Source: Sciurus carolinensis (Eukaryota > Chordata > Mammalia > Rodentia > Sciuridae). Taken from it: 64,000 nucleotides of DNA. A program made the position numbers and the translations under genes. Positions 22,713 through 34,445 of the stretch are shown here, in pieces; position 1 is the stretch's first letter; each line of letters begins with the position of its first letter. A model generated the notes under the pieces. The model was not told where the DNA came from and did no database searches. It worked only from the letters and a program-made list of their open reading frames with translations. The DNA lies in NCBI RefSeq assembly GCF_902686445.1, contig NC_062219.1:43613056-43677055 (forward strand), read 5' to 3'.

Positions 22713-25700
22713 AAAAGTAAATTATTTGTACTTAATAAATTGATGATTGTTTGTTCTTTATAGAGGCTTGTGTATTCCCAAGGTTGGTCTCCTCAGAGAT
22801 TAAAATATCATGGTAAGAACTTTAAAACTTCTCTGAGAATTCCTGTTTTTAAAAATGTTAAGAAAATGTACTTGAATTTCTTCCTTGGTGATTTGGTGAT
22901 GAAAGTTTATACAGAATTGATTACTTTTATTATTCCTCCTTATTGAGATTACTTCTTCTTGGGAGTATTTCCTTCACATAATTTTCATGTTACAAGTAGT
23001 GAAAAGCTAACTTTGTCTGATTTAAAAATAAATCAATGTTACTTTTTTGCTTTAGAGAAAAACTCAGATTAATGGCAGTTTGATAGCTTTTTTCCTGGTG
23101 ATAAAAAGAAATTGATCAAATGTACATTAGGACTTTTAAACTTGAAAACATACAGTAACTTACAGGGAATTCTGCTTGGTGAGTATTTAATTTGTCAGAA
23201 CTACTGCATGTACAGCAAGATTGTTCACAGTGAAACTCCAGTCTACCTGGATCATGTTGCATTTGCTCCTTTTTATCTATATTTTGCCAAAATGGCTTAC
23301 AATACTTATGATGTGAGGTTTTTGCTTCATGAGAATTTGGTGTTTTTACTTTCCAATAAGCAGATGCCCAAAGGATTAAGGTAGGATCTTCTTAGAAATC
23401 AAGTCACTCAGTTCCACATAATAGTAGTTCAGTTCTCTAGTAATTTCTCAGAGACTTCCCCAGAGATACAGTAATTACCAGAGACAGAAATGTCAAGAAA
23501 AATGAGCCCACTGTACCTGGTAATTTGCATTTGGAAATATTGCTAGAAGATTGTATAAACTTAACAAATTTGCAAATATTAATTATTCAATTCCATTTAA
23601 TTCCATTTCTACTTCTAGCATGATTATTCTATGCACATTTAATGAAAAAAGAGGAAAGGTGAGAAGTAGGATAAGAAAACATTTCTATCATTAAATGCTC
23701 TCAAATCACCTTTTAACACAGTAATTTCTGTAAGTATTTTGTGTATTATAAATTACTGAAGTGAACTGTTAACAGTGTGTGGAATTTTACAGGGTATGTT
23801 TACAACTTACATTCCTAACAAACATCCCCTGAAGGAGCAATGGGAGGGCTATTACTTGTAAAGATTTCCCCCTTTGTGCTGCCATCTTCATATTTTCTCT
23901 TCCTGTTGCTGACAGAATCACCACATTACCACAATTGCCTGCATCATGATGGCAAAATCATGGCATTGCATCAGCCGACCATAAAGAAATGGTTCTATTA
24001 GTAAAAATATTACTTTACAAATTGGATTCCTCTGTTACCTTTTGTAGAAAGGATCTATTACATGAAAACATATCAAACTCCTTCTAAATGTAACAATACT
24101 TTTTAACTTGTGTTTAACTGGGTGCTTTATTCCATCACAAGAGTAATGATAATCTCCCTGCAGTGTTTATCATTTTGGAGTGCCATTTGTTTGTACACAG
24201 CTTTGAAAACAATACACAATTGTCAAAACATCCAAAGATGTTTGTTCTATTTTCCCCACACCAATATTTTCTCTCACTTCCCTCAAGAGAAATACTTAGG
24301 AGCACCAGAATACAATAATCTTGGATCCTATTGTATTTTTATCTTCACAGAGAATATTGAAGTCATCTGGTTAAAAATAAAATGATCCAGAGGGAGGTAA
24401 CTTGAGCTTTCCAATTTGCAATTGAATAAAAATGTCTCTTCTTTATCAAAAAGATTATTCATATTCATGTAAACTGTGAACAATACAGTCAGGGCTCAGT
24501 AATGTTTAAAAATCTGAATAAATCATACCAGCGTGAAGACAGGGTAAGGGATAGATGATCACCTTAACTATCTTTTTCATTTAAAGACATAGTATTTTCT
24601 GAGTTAATGACAGCTCCCCTCATTCAGCTGTCTATGTTTGTGACTCCACTGAAAATCCAAAGTGTAAAGGTTTTGGTTGAATAGGAAAAAATAATTTTAA
24701 AAACATTTGCCCTTTGTTGCATCAAAAATTTCACTTTTCTGCTCAGCCAGCATGCCATCCATGTCCTAATAGACAAAGCTGAGATCTGCACAAAGTAAGA
24801 CTACAAGATTAGGTATAATAATCACCTTTGATTTTTTTCCCCTCAAATTTTAAATAGGTGGTATTCAAATAATAATCACCATATCACTAAAAATGTTGAT
24901 GGTTCAGGTAAAAATTCATACAATGAGAGAAAACTATTACCTAAAAATAAATATGCTTTTGGAAAATGTTTCATTCTAATGAAATATCCTTATAGTCAAA
25001 ACTGAGTACTAAAATAATCTTTCATATATTTTCTTACCTTCTTGAAGATACATGAGGACACTAGAGATATTACACGTTATAGATGCATTTACTAATAATA
25101 GCATTTCTGTGTTTAAGATATTTAAAAAAGTGAGTGCATGTGATGTGGTCTAAACTGCTATTCAGCTGTTCTCTCCATGTGTGGATCACCTTGATAGAAG
25201 GAGGATTCATCTCATTCTCAGAATAATGGGTGTACATCTTATTTATGACATCATTAACTCCAGTCAATTTTGCTTGTTATCATATTTACCACACACACAT
25301 GTAGTGCCCAATATTTACTAAATATGGTGTTTTATATTTGTTCCTTAGTGGTTGAATAGAGTCAGAAGACTAGATTCCCAAATTCTGGGAATTCACAATT
25401 CAGTGAGGGAAAAAAAAAAAAAAAAACCCAACATCTAAAAAGTTCTAATAAAATTTTATAATAATGAACATTAAATAGTATATTGTAATTGAAGGGAGGA
25501 TTTATTTCAGCAGAAAAAATGTGAAAGGATTTATTAGAGTGTAAGAGCTGAAGTCTCAACTGGAATTTTAGGGAGTAATTGAAAATACTGATGATTTAGT
25601 TAGAGTATGATAAGTGCAAAAAATCCATGTAGAAGACTGAGAGATGTTCAGGGAATGGTAAAAGAGTAATTTGGTAAAGGTGTATGTGTGATATAGTGAA

Positions 25701-25780
25701 TGCTCTAGGATAGAGTTGAAAGGATAAATAGAAAATTATGAAAAGGCTTCACACGCCAGGCTGGTAACTTTGATCTTTTA
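22713..25780. other. Long stretch without recognised genes or repeats
   Basis: Open frames at 23112-23384 and 24110-24385 (plus) and 25070-25267 (minus) show no recognisable motif. The block at 23760-23990 has a more even composition and could be conserved single-copy sequence. A 17-A run lies at 25410-25426. Confidence 0.45.
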
Positions 25781-25898
25781 CATTGAAGATGACCTGTGCC
25801 GGGGATGGAACTTGGTGATAGAACGCTTCTGTTAGCATGCTTCAGGCCCTGGGTTCAATACCCCACACTGAAAAAAAAATCTGCATTGAAGACAACCT
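25781..25898 (+). mobile_element. Short, old ID-type SINE with target duplication
   Basis: The body spans 25796-25883 (GTGCCGGGGATGGAACTTGG ... GGGTTCAATACCCCACACTG) with an A-rich tail at 25871-25879. CATTGAAGATGACCT (25781-25795) and CATTGAAGACAACCT (25884-25898) flank it at 13 of 15 matches. Both internal promoter boxes are degraded, so this is an older copy. Confidence 0.88.
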
Positions 25899-26355
25899 AG
25901 ACTTTTGAGACAAGATTAGATTACACCACCTATCTGAGAAAATTAATTTATTGCAATTGGTCAAAAGAATTGTAATGTGGAAGAAATTATAGGAAAAGAA
26001 ATGAAGGTTTAACAACTGTGCAATAGTAATGGAAATATAAACAGTATATAAATGAGAGACGGTTTGATGGTATAAATAGCAAAAATCCATGAGTAAACAT
26101 GATTAAGTGAATCTAGCAATGAAAGAACAGGGAAACTAACAAAATAATGCTTATTTTTGAGTCAATGCACCTGAAAGGAGGAACCCATTTATGGAACTAA
26201 TGAATGTTGTGAATCATTGTTATTTTCAGTAAGGTGAAGGAAAAATATATCCTTGCTGTAAGTGATTTTTATTTTTTTAAAGTGATCTTTGAAAACAAAC
26301 CATAAACAACTCCAAATATACGTTGCCTCAGTCCTGATTTGAGGTTGATCTTATA
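25899..26355. other. Unassigned sequence left of the L1 cluster
   Basis: Nothing recognised. Confidence 0.4.
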
Positions 26356-26396
26356 GATCTTGCTCATTTTTTAGTTAGTTGTTCTTATTAAATTTT
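26356..26396 (-). mobile_element. Ancient L1M, left piece
   Basis: The plus strand reads AGATCTTGCTCATTTTTTAG then GTTGTTCTTATTAAATTTT, matching reversed old L1 ORF2. The next expected L1 words (AAGAATTCCATATGAGTTCT) appear only at 29128, after the inserted younger L1. Confidence 0.75.
26380..26396. repeat. Target-site duplication of transducing L1, left copy
   Basis: TGTTCTTATTAAATTTT, 17 bp, is repeated exactly at 29111-29127. Confidence 0.93.
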
Positions 26397-26850
26397 TTTT
26401 CTTGATTGATTTATTTATTTAATTATTGAAGAAAATGCTACCAGAAAAATTTAGAAGCATATGGCTTTGAATTAAGAAGTCCTATTGTGCTATGATATAA
26501 AGAACAAAATATATGAATATATAAAGGTCATCATTTTCCATCAACTGAATAAACATTATAATTCCCCATCAGTTCCCTATCAGTCAAAACTTTTAGGTAA
26601 TTTAAGGATATTTTAATTTAAATAAATGTTCCCATTTAAAAAAGGAGATAAGTGTTCCAGTAGATTAAACTGAGACATGGTTATATTATTTATTGACATA
26701 GCTCATTAATATAAATGATGCATGACTGGATTAATGAGAAGTGTTCCAAGATGCCATCAACTCTGAGGACCTTTCAGCTTTTATACCTTAACAATGACTT
26801 GATTTCTTAGAGGATCACAAGTTTCTACTTTTCAGGGTAACTGCATATTT
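26397..26850 (-). mobile_element. Probable 3'-transduced segment carried by the L1
   Basis: This roughly 450-bp segment is not L1 sequence, yet it lies inside the 17-bp target duplication. On the minus strand it follows the L1's own A-rich tail (about 26850-26926) and runs to a second short poly-A (T run at 26393-26400). That poly-A is preceded by AATAAA motifs at about 26410-26419. This is the layout made when L1 transcription reads through its own polyadenylation site into source flanking DNA. The L1M on either side reads continuously if the whole insertion is removed, which supports the boundaries. Confidence 0.8.
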
Positions 26851-29110
26851 TTATTTTTTATTTATTTTTAATTTTTAATTTTTTTTATTTTTTGTATTTT
26901 TTTAAATTTATTTTTATTGTAAACAAATGGGATACATGTTGTTTCTATTTGTACATGGAGTAACAGCATACCATTTACATATTCATACATTTACATAGAG
27001 TAATGATGTTTGATTCATTCCATTATTTTTTCCTTCCCCCCCAGCCCTTCCACCTCTCTTTTCCCTCTATACAGTCCCTCCTTCCTCCATTCTTGCCCCA
27101 CTTCTACTCCCCCAGTACATGTCATCATCTGCTTTTCAGTGAGATCATTTGCCTTTTGGATTTTTGAGATTGGCTTATCTCACGTAACATGATATTCTCC
27201 AATTTCATCCATTTGCCTGCAAATGCCATAATTTTATTATTCTTTACAGCCGAGTAATATTCCATTGTATATAAATACCACAGTTTCTTTATCCATTCAT
27301 CAATTGAAGGGCATCTAGGTTGGTTCCATAGTCTGGCTATTGTAAATTGAGCAGCTATGAACATTGATGTGGCTGTATCTCTGTAGTATGTTGATTTTAA
27401 GTCCTTTGGGTATAGGCCAAGGAGTGGGATAGCTGGGTCAAATGGTAGGTTCATTCCAAGCTTTATGAGGAATCTCCACACTGCTCTCCAGAGTGGCTGC
27501 ACTAATTTGCAGTCCCACCAGCAATGTATGAGTATACCTTTTTCCCCACATCCTCTCCAACACCTGTTGTTGCTTGTATTCTTGATAATCGCCATTCTAA
27601 TTGGGGTGAGATGGAATCTTAGGGTACTTTTGATTTGCATTTCTCTTATTACTAAAGATGGTGAACATTTTTTCATATGTTTGTTGATTGCTTGTAGATC
27701 TTCTGTGAAGTGTCTGTTCATATCCTTAGCCCATTTGTTGATTGGTTTATTTGTATTCTTGGTGTAGAGTTTTTTGAGTTCTTTATATATTCTGGAAATT
27801 AGTGCTCTATCTGAAGTATGAGTGGTAAAGATATTCTCCCACTCTGTAGGCTCTCTCTTTGCATTGCTGATAGTTTCCTTTGCTGAGAGAAAGCTATTTA
27901 GTTTGAATCTATCCCAGTTATTGATTCTTGCTTTTATTTCTTGTGCTATGGGAGTCCTGTTAAGAAAGTCTGATCCCAAGGCAACAAGGTGAAGATTTGG
28001 ACTTACTTTTTCTTCTATAAGATGCAGGGTCTCTGTTCTGATTTCAAGGTCCTTGATCCATTTTGAGTTGATTTTTGTGCAGGGTGAGAGATAGGGGTTT
28101 AGTTTCATTCTGTTGCATATGGATTTCCAGTTTTCCCAGCACCATTTGTTGAAGAGGCTATCTTTTCTCCATTGCATATTTTTGGCACCATTGTCTAGTA
28201 TTAGAAAATTGTATTAATTTGGGTTTGTGTCCATGTCCTCTATTCTGTACCATTGATCTACCTGTCTATTTTGGTGCCAATACCATGCTGTTTTTGTTAC
28301 TATTGCTTTGTAGTATAGTTGAAGTTCTGGTATTGCGATACCCCTGTTTCATTCTTCCTACTAAGGTTTGCTTTAGCTATTCTGGGTTTCTTATTCTTCC
28401 AGATGAATTTCATGATTGCTTGCTCTATTTCTGTAAGGTATGTCATTGGGATTTTAATTGGAATTGCATTGAATCTGTATAGCACTTTTGGTAGTATGGC
28501 CATTTTGACAATATTAATTCTGCTTATCCAAGAACATGGGAGATCTTTCCATCTTCTAAGGTCTCCCTTAATTTCTTTCTTCAATGTTTTGTAGTTTTCA
28601 TTGTAGAAATCTTTTACCTCTTTGGTTAGATTGATGCCCACGTATTTTATTTTTTTTGAGGCTATTGCAAATGGAGTTGTTTTCCTCATTTCCCTTTCAG
28701 CTGTTTTGTCGCTTGCATATAAAAATGCTTTAGATTTATGCGTGTTGATTTTATAGCCCGCTATTTTGCTGAATTCATTGATGAGGTCTAGAAGTTTTCT
28801 GGAGGAGGTTTTTGGATCCTCTAAATATAGAATTATGTCATCAGCAAATAGTGACAACTTAAGCTCCTCTTTTCCTATTCGTATCCCTTTAATTTCTTTA
28901 GTCTGCCTAATTGCTCTGGCTAGAGTTTCGAGGACAATGTTAAATAGAAGTGGTGAAAGAGGACATCCCTGTCTTGTTCCCGTTTTTAAAGGGAATGGTT
29001 TCAGTTTTTCTCCATTAAGAATGATGTTGGTCATGGGCTTAGCATAAATAGCCTTTACAATGTTAAGGTATGTTCCTACTATCCCTATTTTTTCTAGTGT
29101 TTTGAGCACA
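26851..29110 (-). mobile_element. Younger L1, 5'-truncated, minus strand
   Basis: It begins with an A-rich tail (T-rich on plus, 26850-26926), then a 3' untranslated region with GTAAACAAATGGGATACATG, shared with the inner L1 at 4870. ORF2 is broken. The element ends in the reverse-transcriptase region near 29110, where L1 similarity stops at TTTTGAGCACA. The 17-bp duplication follows. It is the best preserved L1 in the window. Confidence 0.95.
27125..29109 (-). pseudogene. L1 ORF2 remnant, well preserved 3' two-thirds
   Basis: Two long open stretches, 29109-28300 (269 codons) and 28177-27125 (350 codons), are separated by a frame break near 28200-28300. The first carries the polymerase segment with [15 protein letters not shown] and the [12 protein letters not shown] motif, so the catalytic aspartates are intact. 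The second carries the segment from [10 protein letters not shown] to the C terminus. It includes a CX3CX7HX4C Cys/His motif (CWRGCGEKGILIHCWWDC), the normal L1 ORF2 nucleic-acid-binding motif. The endonuclease and the start of the polymerase are missing through 5' truncation. No active protein is possible. Confidence 0.93.
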
Positions 29111-29127
29111 TGTTCTTATTAAATTTT
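29111..29127. repeat. Target-site duplication of transducing L1, right copy
   Basis: Exact 17-bp copy of 26380-26396, next to the truncated 5' end of the L1. Confidence 0.93.
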
Positions 29128-29960
29128 AAGAATTCCATATGAGTTCTAGATATAAATTTGATAGCATATATAATTTTCAAATATTTTTATCTGTTTTTAA
29201 GAAATTTCTTTAACAATGTATTCTGAGGTACATAGATTTTAATTTTGAAGAAATCCAATTTATCTCAGTTTTTCATTTATGAATATGCTTTCAGTGTTCA
29301 TGAAATCTTCCCCTAAACCAAAATAAAAAGATTTTATCCTATGTTTTCTTCTAGCTGTAAGCTTTATATTTACAAGCATGATCCATTAAAGTTATGTTTT
29401 AAATTATGTGAGATACAGATATAAGCTATTATTATATTTTTACATATACATATATTTTAATGACTCCATCATTTATTGAAAAGGCATTCTTTTTTTGGTG
29501 AATTGCTTCCACAGCTTTTTAGAAATTCAGTCATCCATATATGCATGGGTCTCTTTCTAAATTCAATGCCCTGTTTGCTGCATTTCTTTGTTTTAACACT
29601 GATAATGCAAAGTGAAAATGAACAGTACCTTCATTAAAGGTCTTAAAATAGGCAGTGAGAGTGTTCTAACTGTTCTCTTCATTTGCAAGATAGTTTTAGT
29701 CATTGTAGGTTCTTTGTATTTCCAGATGAATTTTAGAATCAGCTTAATGATTTGTATGAAAAGCTTGCTGAGATTTTTATTGGGAGAATCATTCATGGGG
29801 AGCCACTGCAGATTAAACATTTTTGGCAGGGACACTATTTCTACATTACACTGTGTCAGTAGGTGCTGCATAATGTTCAGTTGTCTGACATTTAGTGATC
29901 CATTGAGATATATCATACTGTTAAGCTGTTATCAAACCAATTCCTCCAACTTTGCATTTT
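29128..29960 (-). mobile_element. Ancient L1M, right piece (ORF2)
   Basis: The plus strand continues the reversed L1M interrupted at 26396. Words include TTTAATTTTGAAGAAATCC (29239), CCATCATTTATTGAAAAGGC (29466) and TTTCCAGATGAATTTTAGAAT (29719). The minus frame 29916-29593 still shows an ILKFIWKYKEP-type ORF2 segment. Degraded, with many stops. Confidence 0.8.
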
Positions 29961-30172
29961 CTTTCCACTAAACATTAAGTAATCTTGTGAAATAATAACT
30001 TGGCCTCACGGAAAAATATAATTTTCTATTAATGTTTCTTTATTGGCTTAACCTCTAAGAATTGTTTTGTAAACAAATAAAGAGGAGTCCAATTAACAGG
30101 TACCTTGTCTTTCTGTGTATTTATTCTTGGTCTCCATATTTCAGTGATTGGAACTGGAATTTCCATATTAAG
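29961..30172. other. Unassigned sequence
   Basis: Nothing recognised. Confidence 0.4.
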
Positions 30173-30214
30173 GTTTTGTTTTGTTTTGCTTTGTTTTGTT
30201 TTGTTTTGTTTTGT
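30173..30214. repeat. (TTTTG)n short tandem repeat
   Basis: About eight TTTTG units with one TTTGC variant. They create spurious Lys/Thr/Asn-repeat frames on the minus strand. Confidence 0.95.
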
Positions 30215-30229
30215 CTTTGAGAGATCTGA

Positions 30230-30345
30230 AGTTACACAGATGTAAATTGGCACACTGGCTCCACCATTGACAGATGTGTAAATTTGAGCAAGTTTTTTTA
30301 TAGTTCTGAGTGTTGATGTTTGTATCTCTAAAATTAGGACAATAT
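30230..30345 (+). mobile_element. MIR SINE fragment
   Basis: GGCTCCACCATTGACAGATG, then TAAATTTGAGCAAGTT and TGTATCTCTAAAATTAGGAC follow the conserved MIR core order. Confidence 0.6.
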
Positions 30346-30439
30346 CTTTTACTTCCTTTGGTTGTTCCAAACACTAATTGGACACGAAATGAGCAATACT
30401 GAATTTATTGAACACCAACATGCAACGACAACAACAAAA

Positions 30440-30600
30440 AGTGCTTTCTCTAATCCATACCAAAAAATTCTACAAAGGTAGCCCTTTTAATGACCATTTC
30501 ACAAAAACAGAACACAGAAATATCAAAAGACTTGCTAAAGATGATACAACTGTTAAGAGGCAGTGCTAGAGTTCAAAGCCTGGTCTGCCTGATGTCGTGG
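30440..30600 (+). mobile_element. MIR SINE fragment
   Basis: CACAGAAATATCAAAAGACT, then TTGCTAAAGATGATACAACT and AGAGGCAGTGCTAGAGTTCA match the 3' half of MIR (cf. AAGTAACTTGCCCAAGGTCA). Confidence 0.6.
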
Positions 30601-31562
30601 AGAATATGGTTTCCATGTTTTAATGCTATCTCTATGACCATTTATAAAGGTGAGCTCCTTTCATAGGCTCTAGAGTTGTTGACCTAAGAAATGGTCAGGA
30701 GCCCATTGTCATAGTTGTTTATGAGGGACTGGGACAGGAAGAGGAAAGGTCACTGTATACGAACATCAGAGTTCTTCATCTTTGTCATTAATTAGCATGT
30801 CATTTATTATCCATCCTTTTTAAACTTTTCCAGATGTTCTTCTATCACAGCTGGAGTCAAATTATTTTACCCCTTCTACTTCAGGCCATGTGCAAATGCT
30901 AAGTGGTGTAAGACCTCTGAATGCTTTGTGCTCTGTGAGTTTGTGAAGCTAGTGAGCATACTATTTTCTTTTCACGTTCTTTTTGGATACTTCAGCCATT
31001 ACCAAATCCAGGTGATATCTGTAACAGAAGACTGCACTCAGAGTTGTGTGATACGTTCTGTAATGCGTCTGTAGTAATAGATTTACTAACTATGGCTACC
31101 AAGACTGGCATTGTGTTTAGTCAATAAACAAGAAACTGATGTAGCTATTTCTCTTTAATATGGATCACCTGACTCTTTTACATCCAAGTGACATTGAAAT
31201 ATGCTAGATATTCTTGTTTACTTTGTCATTTTTGCTTTGTGGTTTTTCTTTTAGGGTATCCTTGCTTGAAAGAACTATTTTTAATTCCCAGGTATTATTT
31301 TTGAAACTCTTACACATAGGTAGTGTGAAGCACAAAATAAAAAATGACTATTTCTAAAATATATATGTAAATAACCATTAACAGTTTTGCCTATGGAGTA
31401 GAGAGCTATATCCCTTTGACTTTTAACTGCTATTCGACTGCTCTTCACAGTTAAAGGGAAAGGTGGTTTTAGGAGAGGAGGAAATATTAAGGAAAAGTGT
31501 TAATCTCAGGATCAGTGCTTGAACTTGCTTCCTTTTGAGGATATTCATCTTCTCTATAAATT
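30601..31562. other. Unassigned sequence
   Basis: No gene or repeat recognised. Composition is more even at 30600-31100 than in the surroundings. Confidence 0.4.
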
Positions 31563-31692
31563 AAAAGGGGTTATTTTTTATTTTTTTATTTTTTATTTTT
31601 TTTGGTGCTGGTGATCGAACCCATGGCCTTGTGCTTACAAGGCAAGCACTCTACCGACTGAGCTATCTTCCCAGAAAAAGGGGTTATTTTTT
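31563..31692 (-). mobile_element. ID-type SINE with perfect 17-bp target duplication
   Basis: The body at 31580-31675 reads on the minus strand GGAAGATAGCTCAGTCGGTA, then GAGTGCTTGCCTTGTAAGC and GGGTTCGATCACCAGCACC. A mixed A-rich tail lies at 31580-31610. AAAAGGGGTTATTTTTT occurs exactly at 31563-31579 and 31676-31692. The intact duplication and boxes suggest a recent insertion. Confidence 0.95.
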
Positions 31693-32689
31693 TTTTTTAC
31701 ACTCTCCTCAGCACTGTTTCTTCATGACAAAAATATACAGAAAAAAAATAGATGAGAAAAAAAAGTATTTTGGGAACCCAAATAGTTCTAGGGATAGATG
31801 TCAACAAAACTATGGAAGAAAATTCTTGAGACTATGAATGTGTACCCAAAGTTTATTTCAAACACATTTCCTCTATGTGTAAGGATAATCTTAATGTTTG
31901 TAGTCTGTAGAAATACAAAGCAAATTATCTCCTTTTCTCAAGAAATATTTGATAAGAGAGGGTAAAACCAGGAAGTGGGATCTTGAAAAAGAAGTTCATG
32001 AATGAACTATTCTAATATTCTACAGTTTGACTGACTCTGCAAATGGTTTGGCTAAATATTCTTGAATTTATTTTGTAATTTTTACTTCAAAAATTCTAGT
32101 CTATTCTATAATTGGAGCACTATGATAAGAATAATGAAACAACATATTCGAATACAGTTTATTCAAGTGATAAAAATAATGAAGGAAGCATATTACATAT
32201 ATTCTCATTGTAAGATGTGGCATGTTTCCTTTACTATTTTTATTACTTAGCTAAACTATACCTGAATAAATTAGTGCATTATTCATTTATAGTAAAACAC
32301 TATACCACTTCTCAAGGGGAAACATATTATTATTCCTCTGTTCATCACTGAATTAATCATTACAATCAGAAAAATGTCTCTTGACTATTTACATAAAAGG
32401 CTCAACAGGCCATGGCGAAGTACCATAGACTCTAATCTTTAGCCTTCTTTCTATAAATAATGTGCCAAATCCACATATTTTATTCCCCATTTTGTACCCT
32501 TTCTTTCTGTATACATTTTCTAATCCTTTGAGTTATCATAATTTTCTCACTGTATCATTCACAGCAATGTACTTCTTTCCAAAGTTCCTATATTAAAAAT
32601 CTATATATCCTATAATGTCTCACTCAAGTTCAATGACTTACATGCTATTACCTCAAGGTAATCCTTTTGTCCATCATTTTACCCTATAG
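31693..32689. other. Unassigned AT-rich sequence
   Basis: Short chance frames at 31631-31837 and 32062-32250, the first starting inside the SINE. No gene recognised. Confidence 0.45.
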
Positions 32690-32875
32690 GTCTCTATGCT
32701 TGTAACATAGCCCCAAGTTTGCTCTTTCTGTATTGTGTTAGTCACATTGAAATCTGTTTCCACTGGTAGAATGTGTAGTCTTTGAGGAAAAGGAATGTCA
32801 TCTAGGTAAATTTATCATAGTATTTAGCACAGTGTCTTGACTGTTGGAGATAGTAAAGGAATTTGTTGCTGCATG
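32690..32875 (+). mobile_element. Probable L2 3' end fragment
   Basis: GTAGAATGTGTAGTCTTTGA followed by GGAAAAGGAATGTCATCT and TATTTAGCACAGTGTCTTGA matches the L2 3' end order (TGTAAGCTCCTTGAGGGCAG ... AGCACAGTGCCTGGC). Confidence 0.5.
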
Positions 32876-33219
32876 TGATTACTCAGATGCTCAATATTTA
32901 GTTTTTAGAGATACATTTCCTTAGTATGAAATTTCTACTAACGTAACCCATTTGGAAAAATCTTCATCAGAAGATATTTTTGAAGAAATGAGAATCCCAT
33001 GAAATTCATTTTAGCTATCTAAATCATTTTAACTAGACATTTATAATTAGAGCATTTTAATCCTGTGATTTGGATTGTCTATAAGTTTCCTACAGTTCTG
33101 TTTGGTAAGGAATTTGGCCTTGTCCAAAAAAAAAAAAAAAAAATTGTCTTCATCTTCAAATCCTGTGAGGTAACCTCTTAACACTTGAAATTTTATTTTA
33201 TAAGTAATAGGAATATTTT
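32876..33219. other. Unassigned sequence with an 18-A run
   Basis: The poly-A run is at 33126-33143. No element body was recognised next to it. Confidence 0.4.
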
Positions 33220-33725
33220 CCTTAGGAAACCAAACCTGGCAGTTTTATGCTCAAATGACTCAGGGTGGGGCCATATTTAACGGTCTAAGTTTGGAGAATG
33301 ACAATATCAGAAAGAGACTAATCATGTGATTACAGTTTTGGCGAGTTTGGCCATGCAAGATTAGGTCAACATTCTGAATGGGTGCTAGAGATGGTATTCA
33401 TTCCTAGGGTCAATGAATCAATTACTCGCACCTAAGAAATGAAACTTCAGTGAAGTGTCTGGACACCCAGGCTTGTGTGAGCTTTCTTAGTTGCAGTACT
33501 ATACACATACTATCACACATTGATGAGAGAGGGAAATGCAAGCTTTGTGTTTTGAGTCCTTTCAAATTCTGACCTATGCATTTTTTCCTTTGGTGGGTTC
33601 TAATTTGTATTTCTTACCTGAAATAAACATAGCCATGTGTTTAATAGGTTTCATTGAGTTCTGCAAGTCTTTCTTGGGAGTTATTAACATTGAGGGTAGT
33701 TTTGGCAAAGCACCAAACTGACATT
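33220..33725 (+). mobile_element. Possible old ERVL-type LTR
   Basis: The segment contains a polyadenylation signal (AATAAA within 33620-33628). Downstream is GAGTTCTGCAAGTCTTTCTT, then GGGAGTTATTAACATTGAGG. The words are reminiscent of old ERVL-related LTR ends. No target duplication was found and the family is uncertain. The 61-codon frame at 33536-33721 is not recognised. Confidence 0.35.
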
Positions 33726-33934
33726 TTGTATCAAAAGTGAGGATGGTCTTTTGTAAACTCTTTCCTCTGGCTCTGTAGCTGAACTCAAGTTTTTTCCAGC
33801 ATAGGTCAAAAGTTTTGGATATACCTACTTGGCCATCTGGTGGATTTTATTTTTAATCCTGCAATTTGCCCAACATTAAGTTTTATAAAGGCAGAATATA
33901 TCTGAATTTTAAAGATATCTTATATTATCTTTTG

Positions 33935-34125
33935 TTCCCACTGTTTTTTGTTCATAACTTTTATTTGTCAACTATGATCTTGCTCTGTGATTTATCTGTT
34001 GATTTATCTGTCCATCTCACTAATCTGTAAGCTTTTAAAAGTTGAAAAATTTCATATAAATTTCTGTATCAAATGCCCAACTCAAAGTAGGTGATTAATG
34101 GGTATTTACTGAATGAATGAATTAG
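33935..34125 (+). mobile_element. L2 3' end fragment
   Basis: CTAATCTGTAAGCTTTTAAA, then GCCCAACTCAAAGTAGGTGA and TATTTACTGAATGAATGAAT match the end of L2 (CAAGTAGGTGCTCAATAAATATTTG-type, GAATGAATGA terminus). Confidence 0.65.
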
Positions 34126-34317
34126 TGAATATCTGGAATGGAACAATTTTAAACAAATTTACTCAATTGTTAATTCTTAGAATTGTTAACCTAAGACACT
34201 GAGATCATGTGGATCTTATCCATCTATCCCCTGTCTTAAGTAAATGTAATTATTTCTTATAATAATCTTAGAATACATATATAAACCTAGCGAGTATTAT
34301 ATTTTAATTAAGAATAC

Positions 34318-34445
34318 ACTGATTTTAAAGTCAGAATAACCGGAGACATATTGAAATCTATTATTGAATTGTGTGGCCCTGAGGAAATTACTGATTTAAA
34401 CTTTTGTTTTCTCATCGGCAAAAATAGAATTGGGTTATTGTTTCC
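34318..34445 (+). mobile_element. MIR SINE
   Basis: Core order is present: TTAAAGTCAGAATAACCGG, GAATTGTGTGGCCCTGAGGA, AATTACTGATTTAAACTTTT and GTTTTCTCATCGGCAAAAAT. Compare the MIR words TGTGACCTTGGGCAAGTTAC and TCATCTGTAAAATGGG. Confidence 0.75.

Noticed and set aside
23112..23384. 90-codon plus frame as a small gene
   Set aside because: No motif, no strong start context, and similar frames are expected by chance.
27465..29047. Plus-strand open frames at 27465-27767, 28219-28594 and 28766-29047 as genes
   Set aside because: They are antisense to the well-preserved L1 ORF2 and recur antisense to other L1 copies.
30029..30374. Lys/Thr/Asn-repeat frames on the minus strand
   Set aside because: Produced by the (TTTTG)n repeat and flanking MIR.
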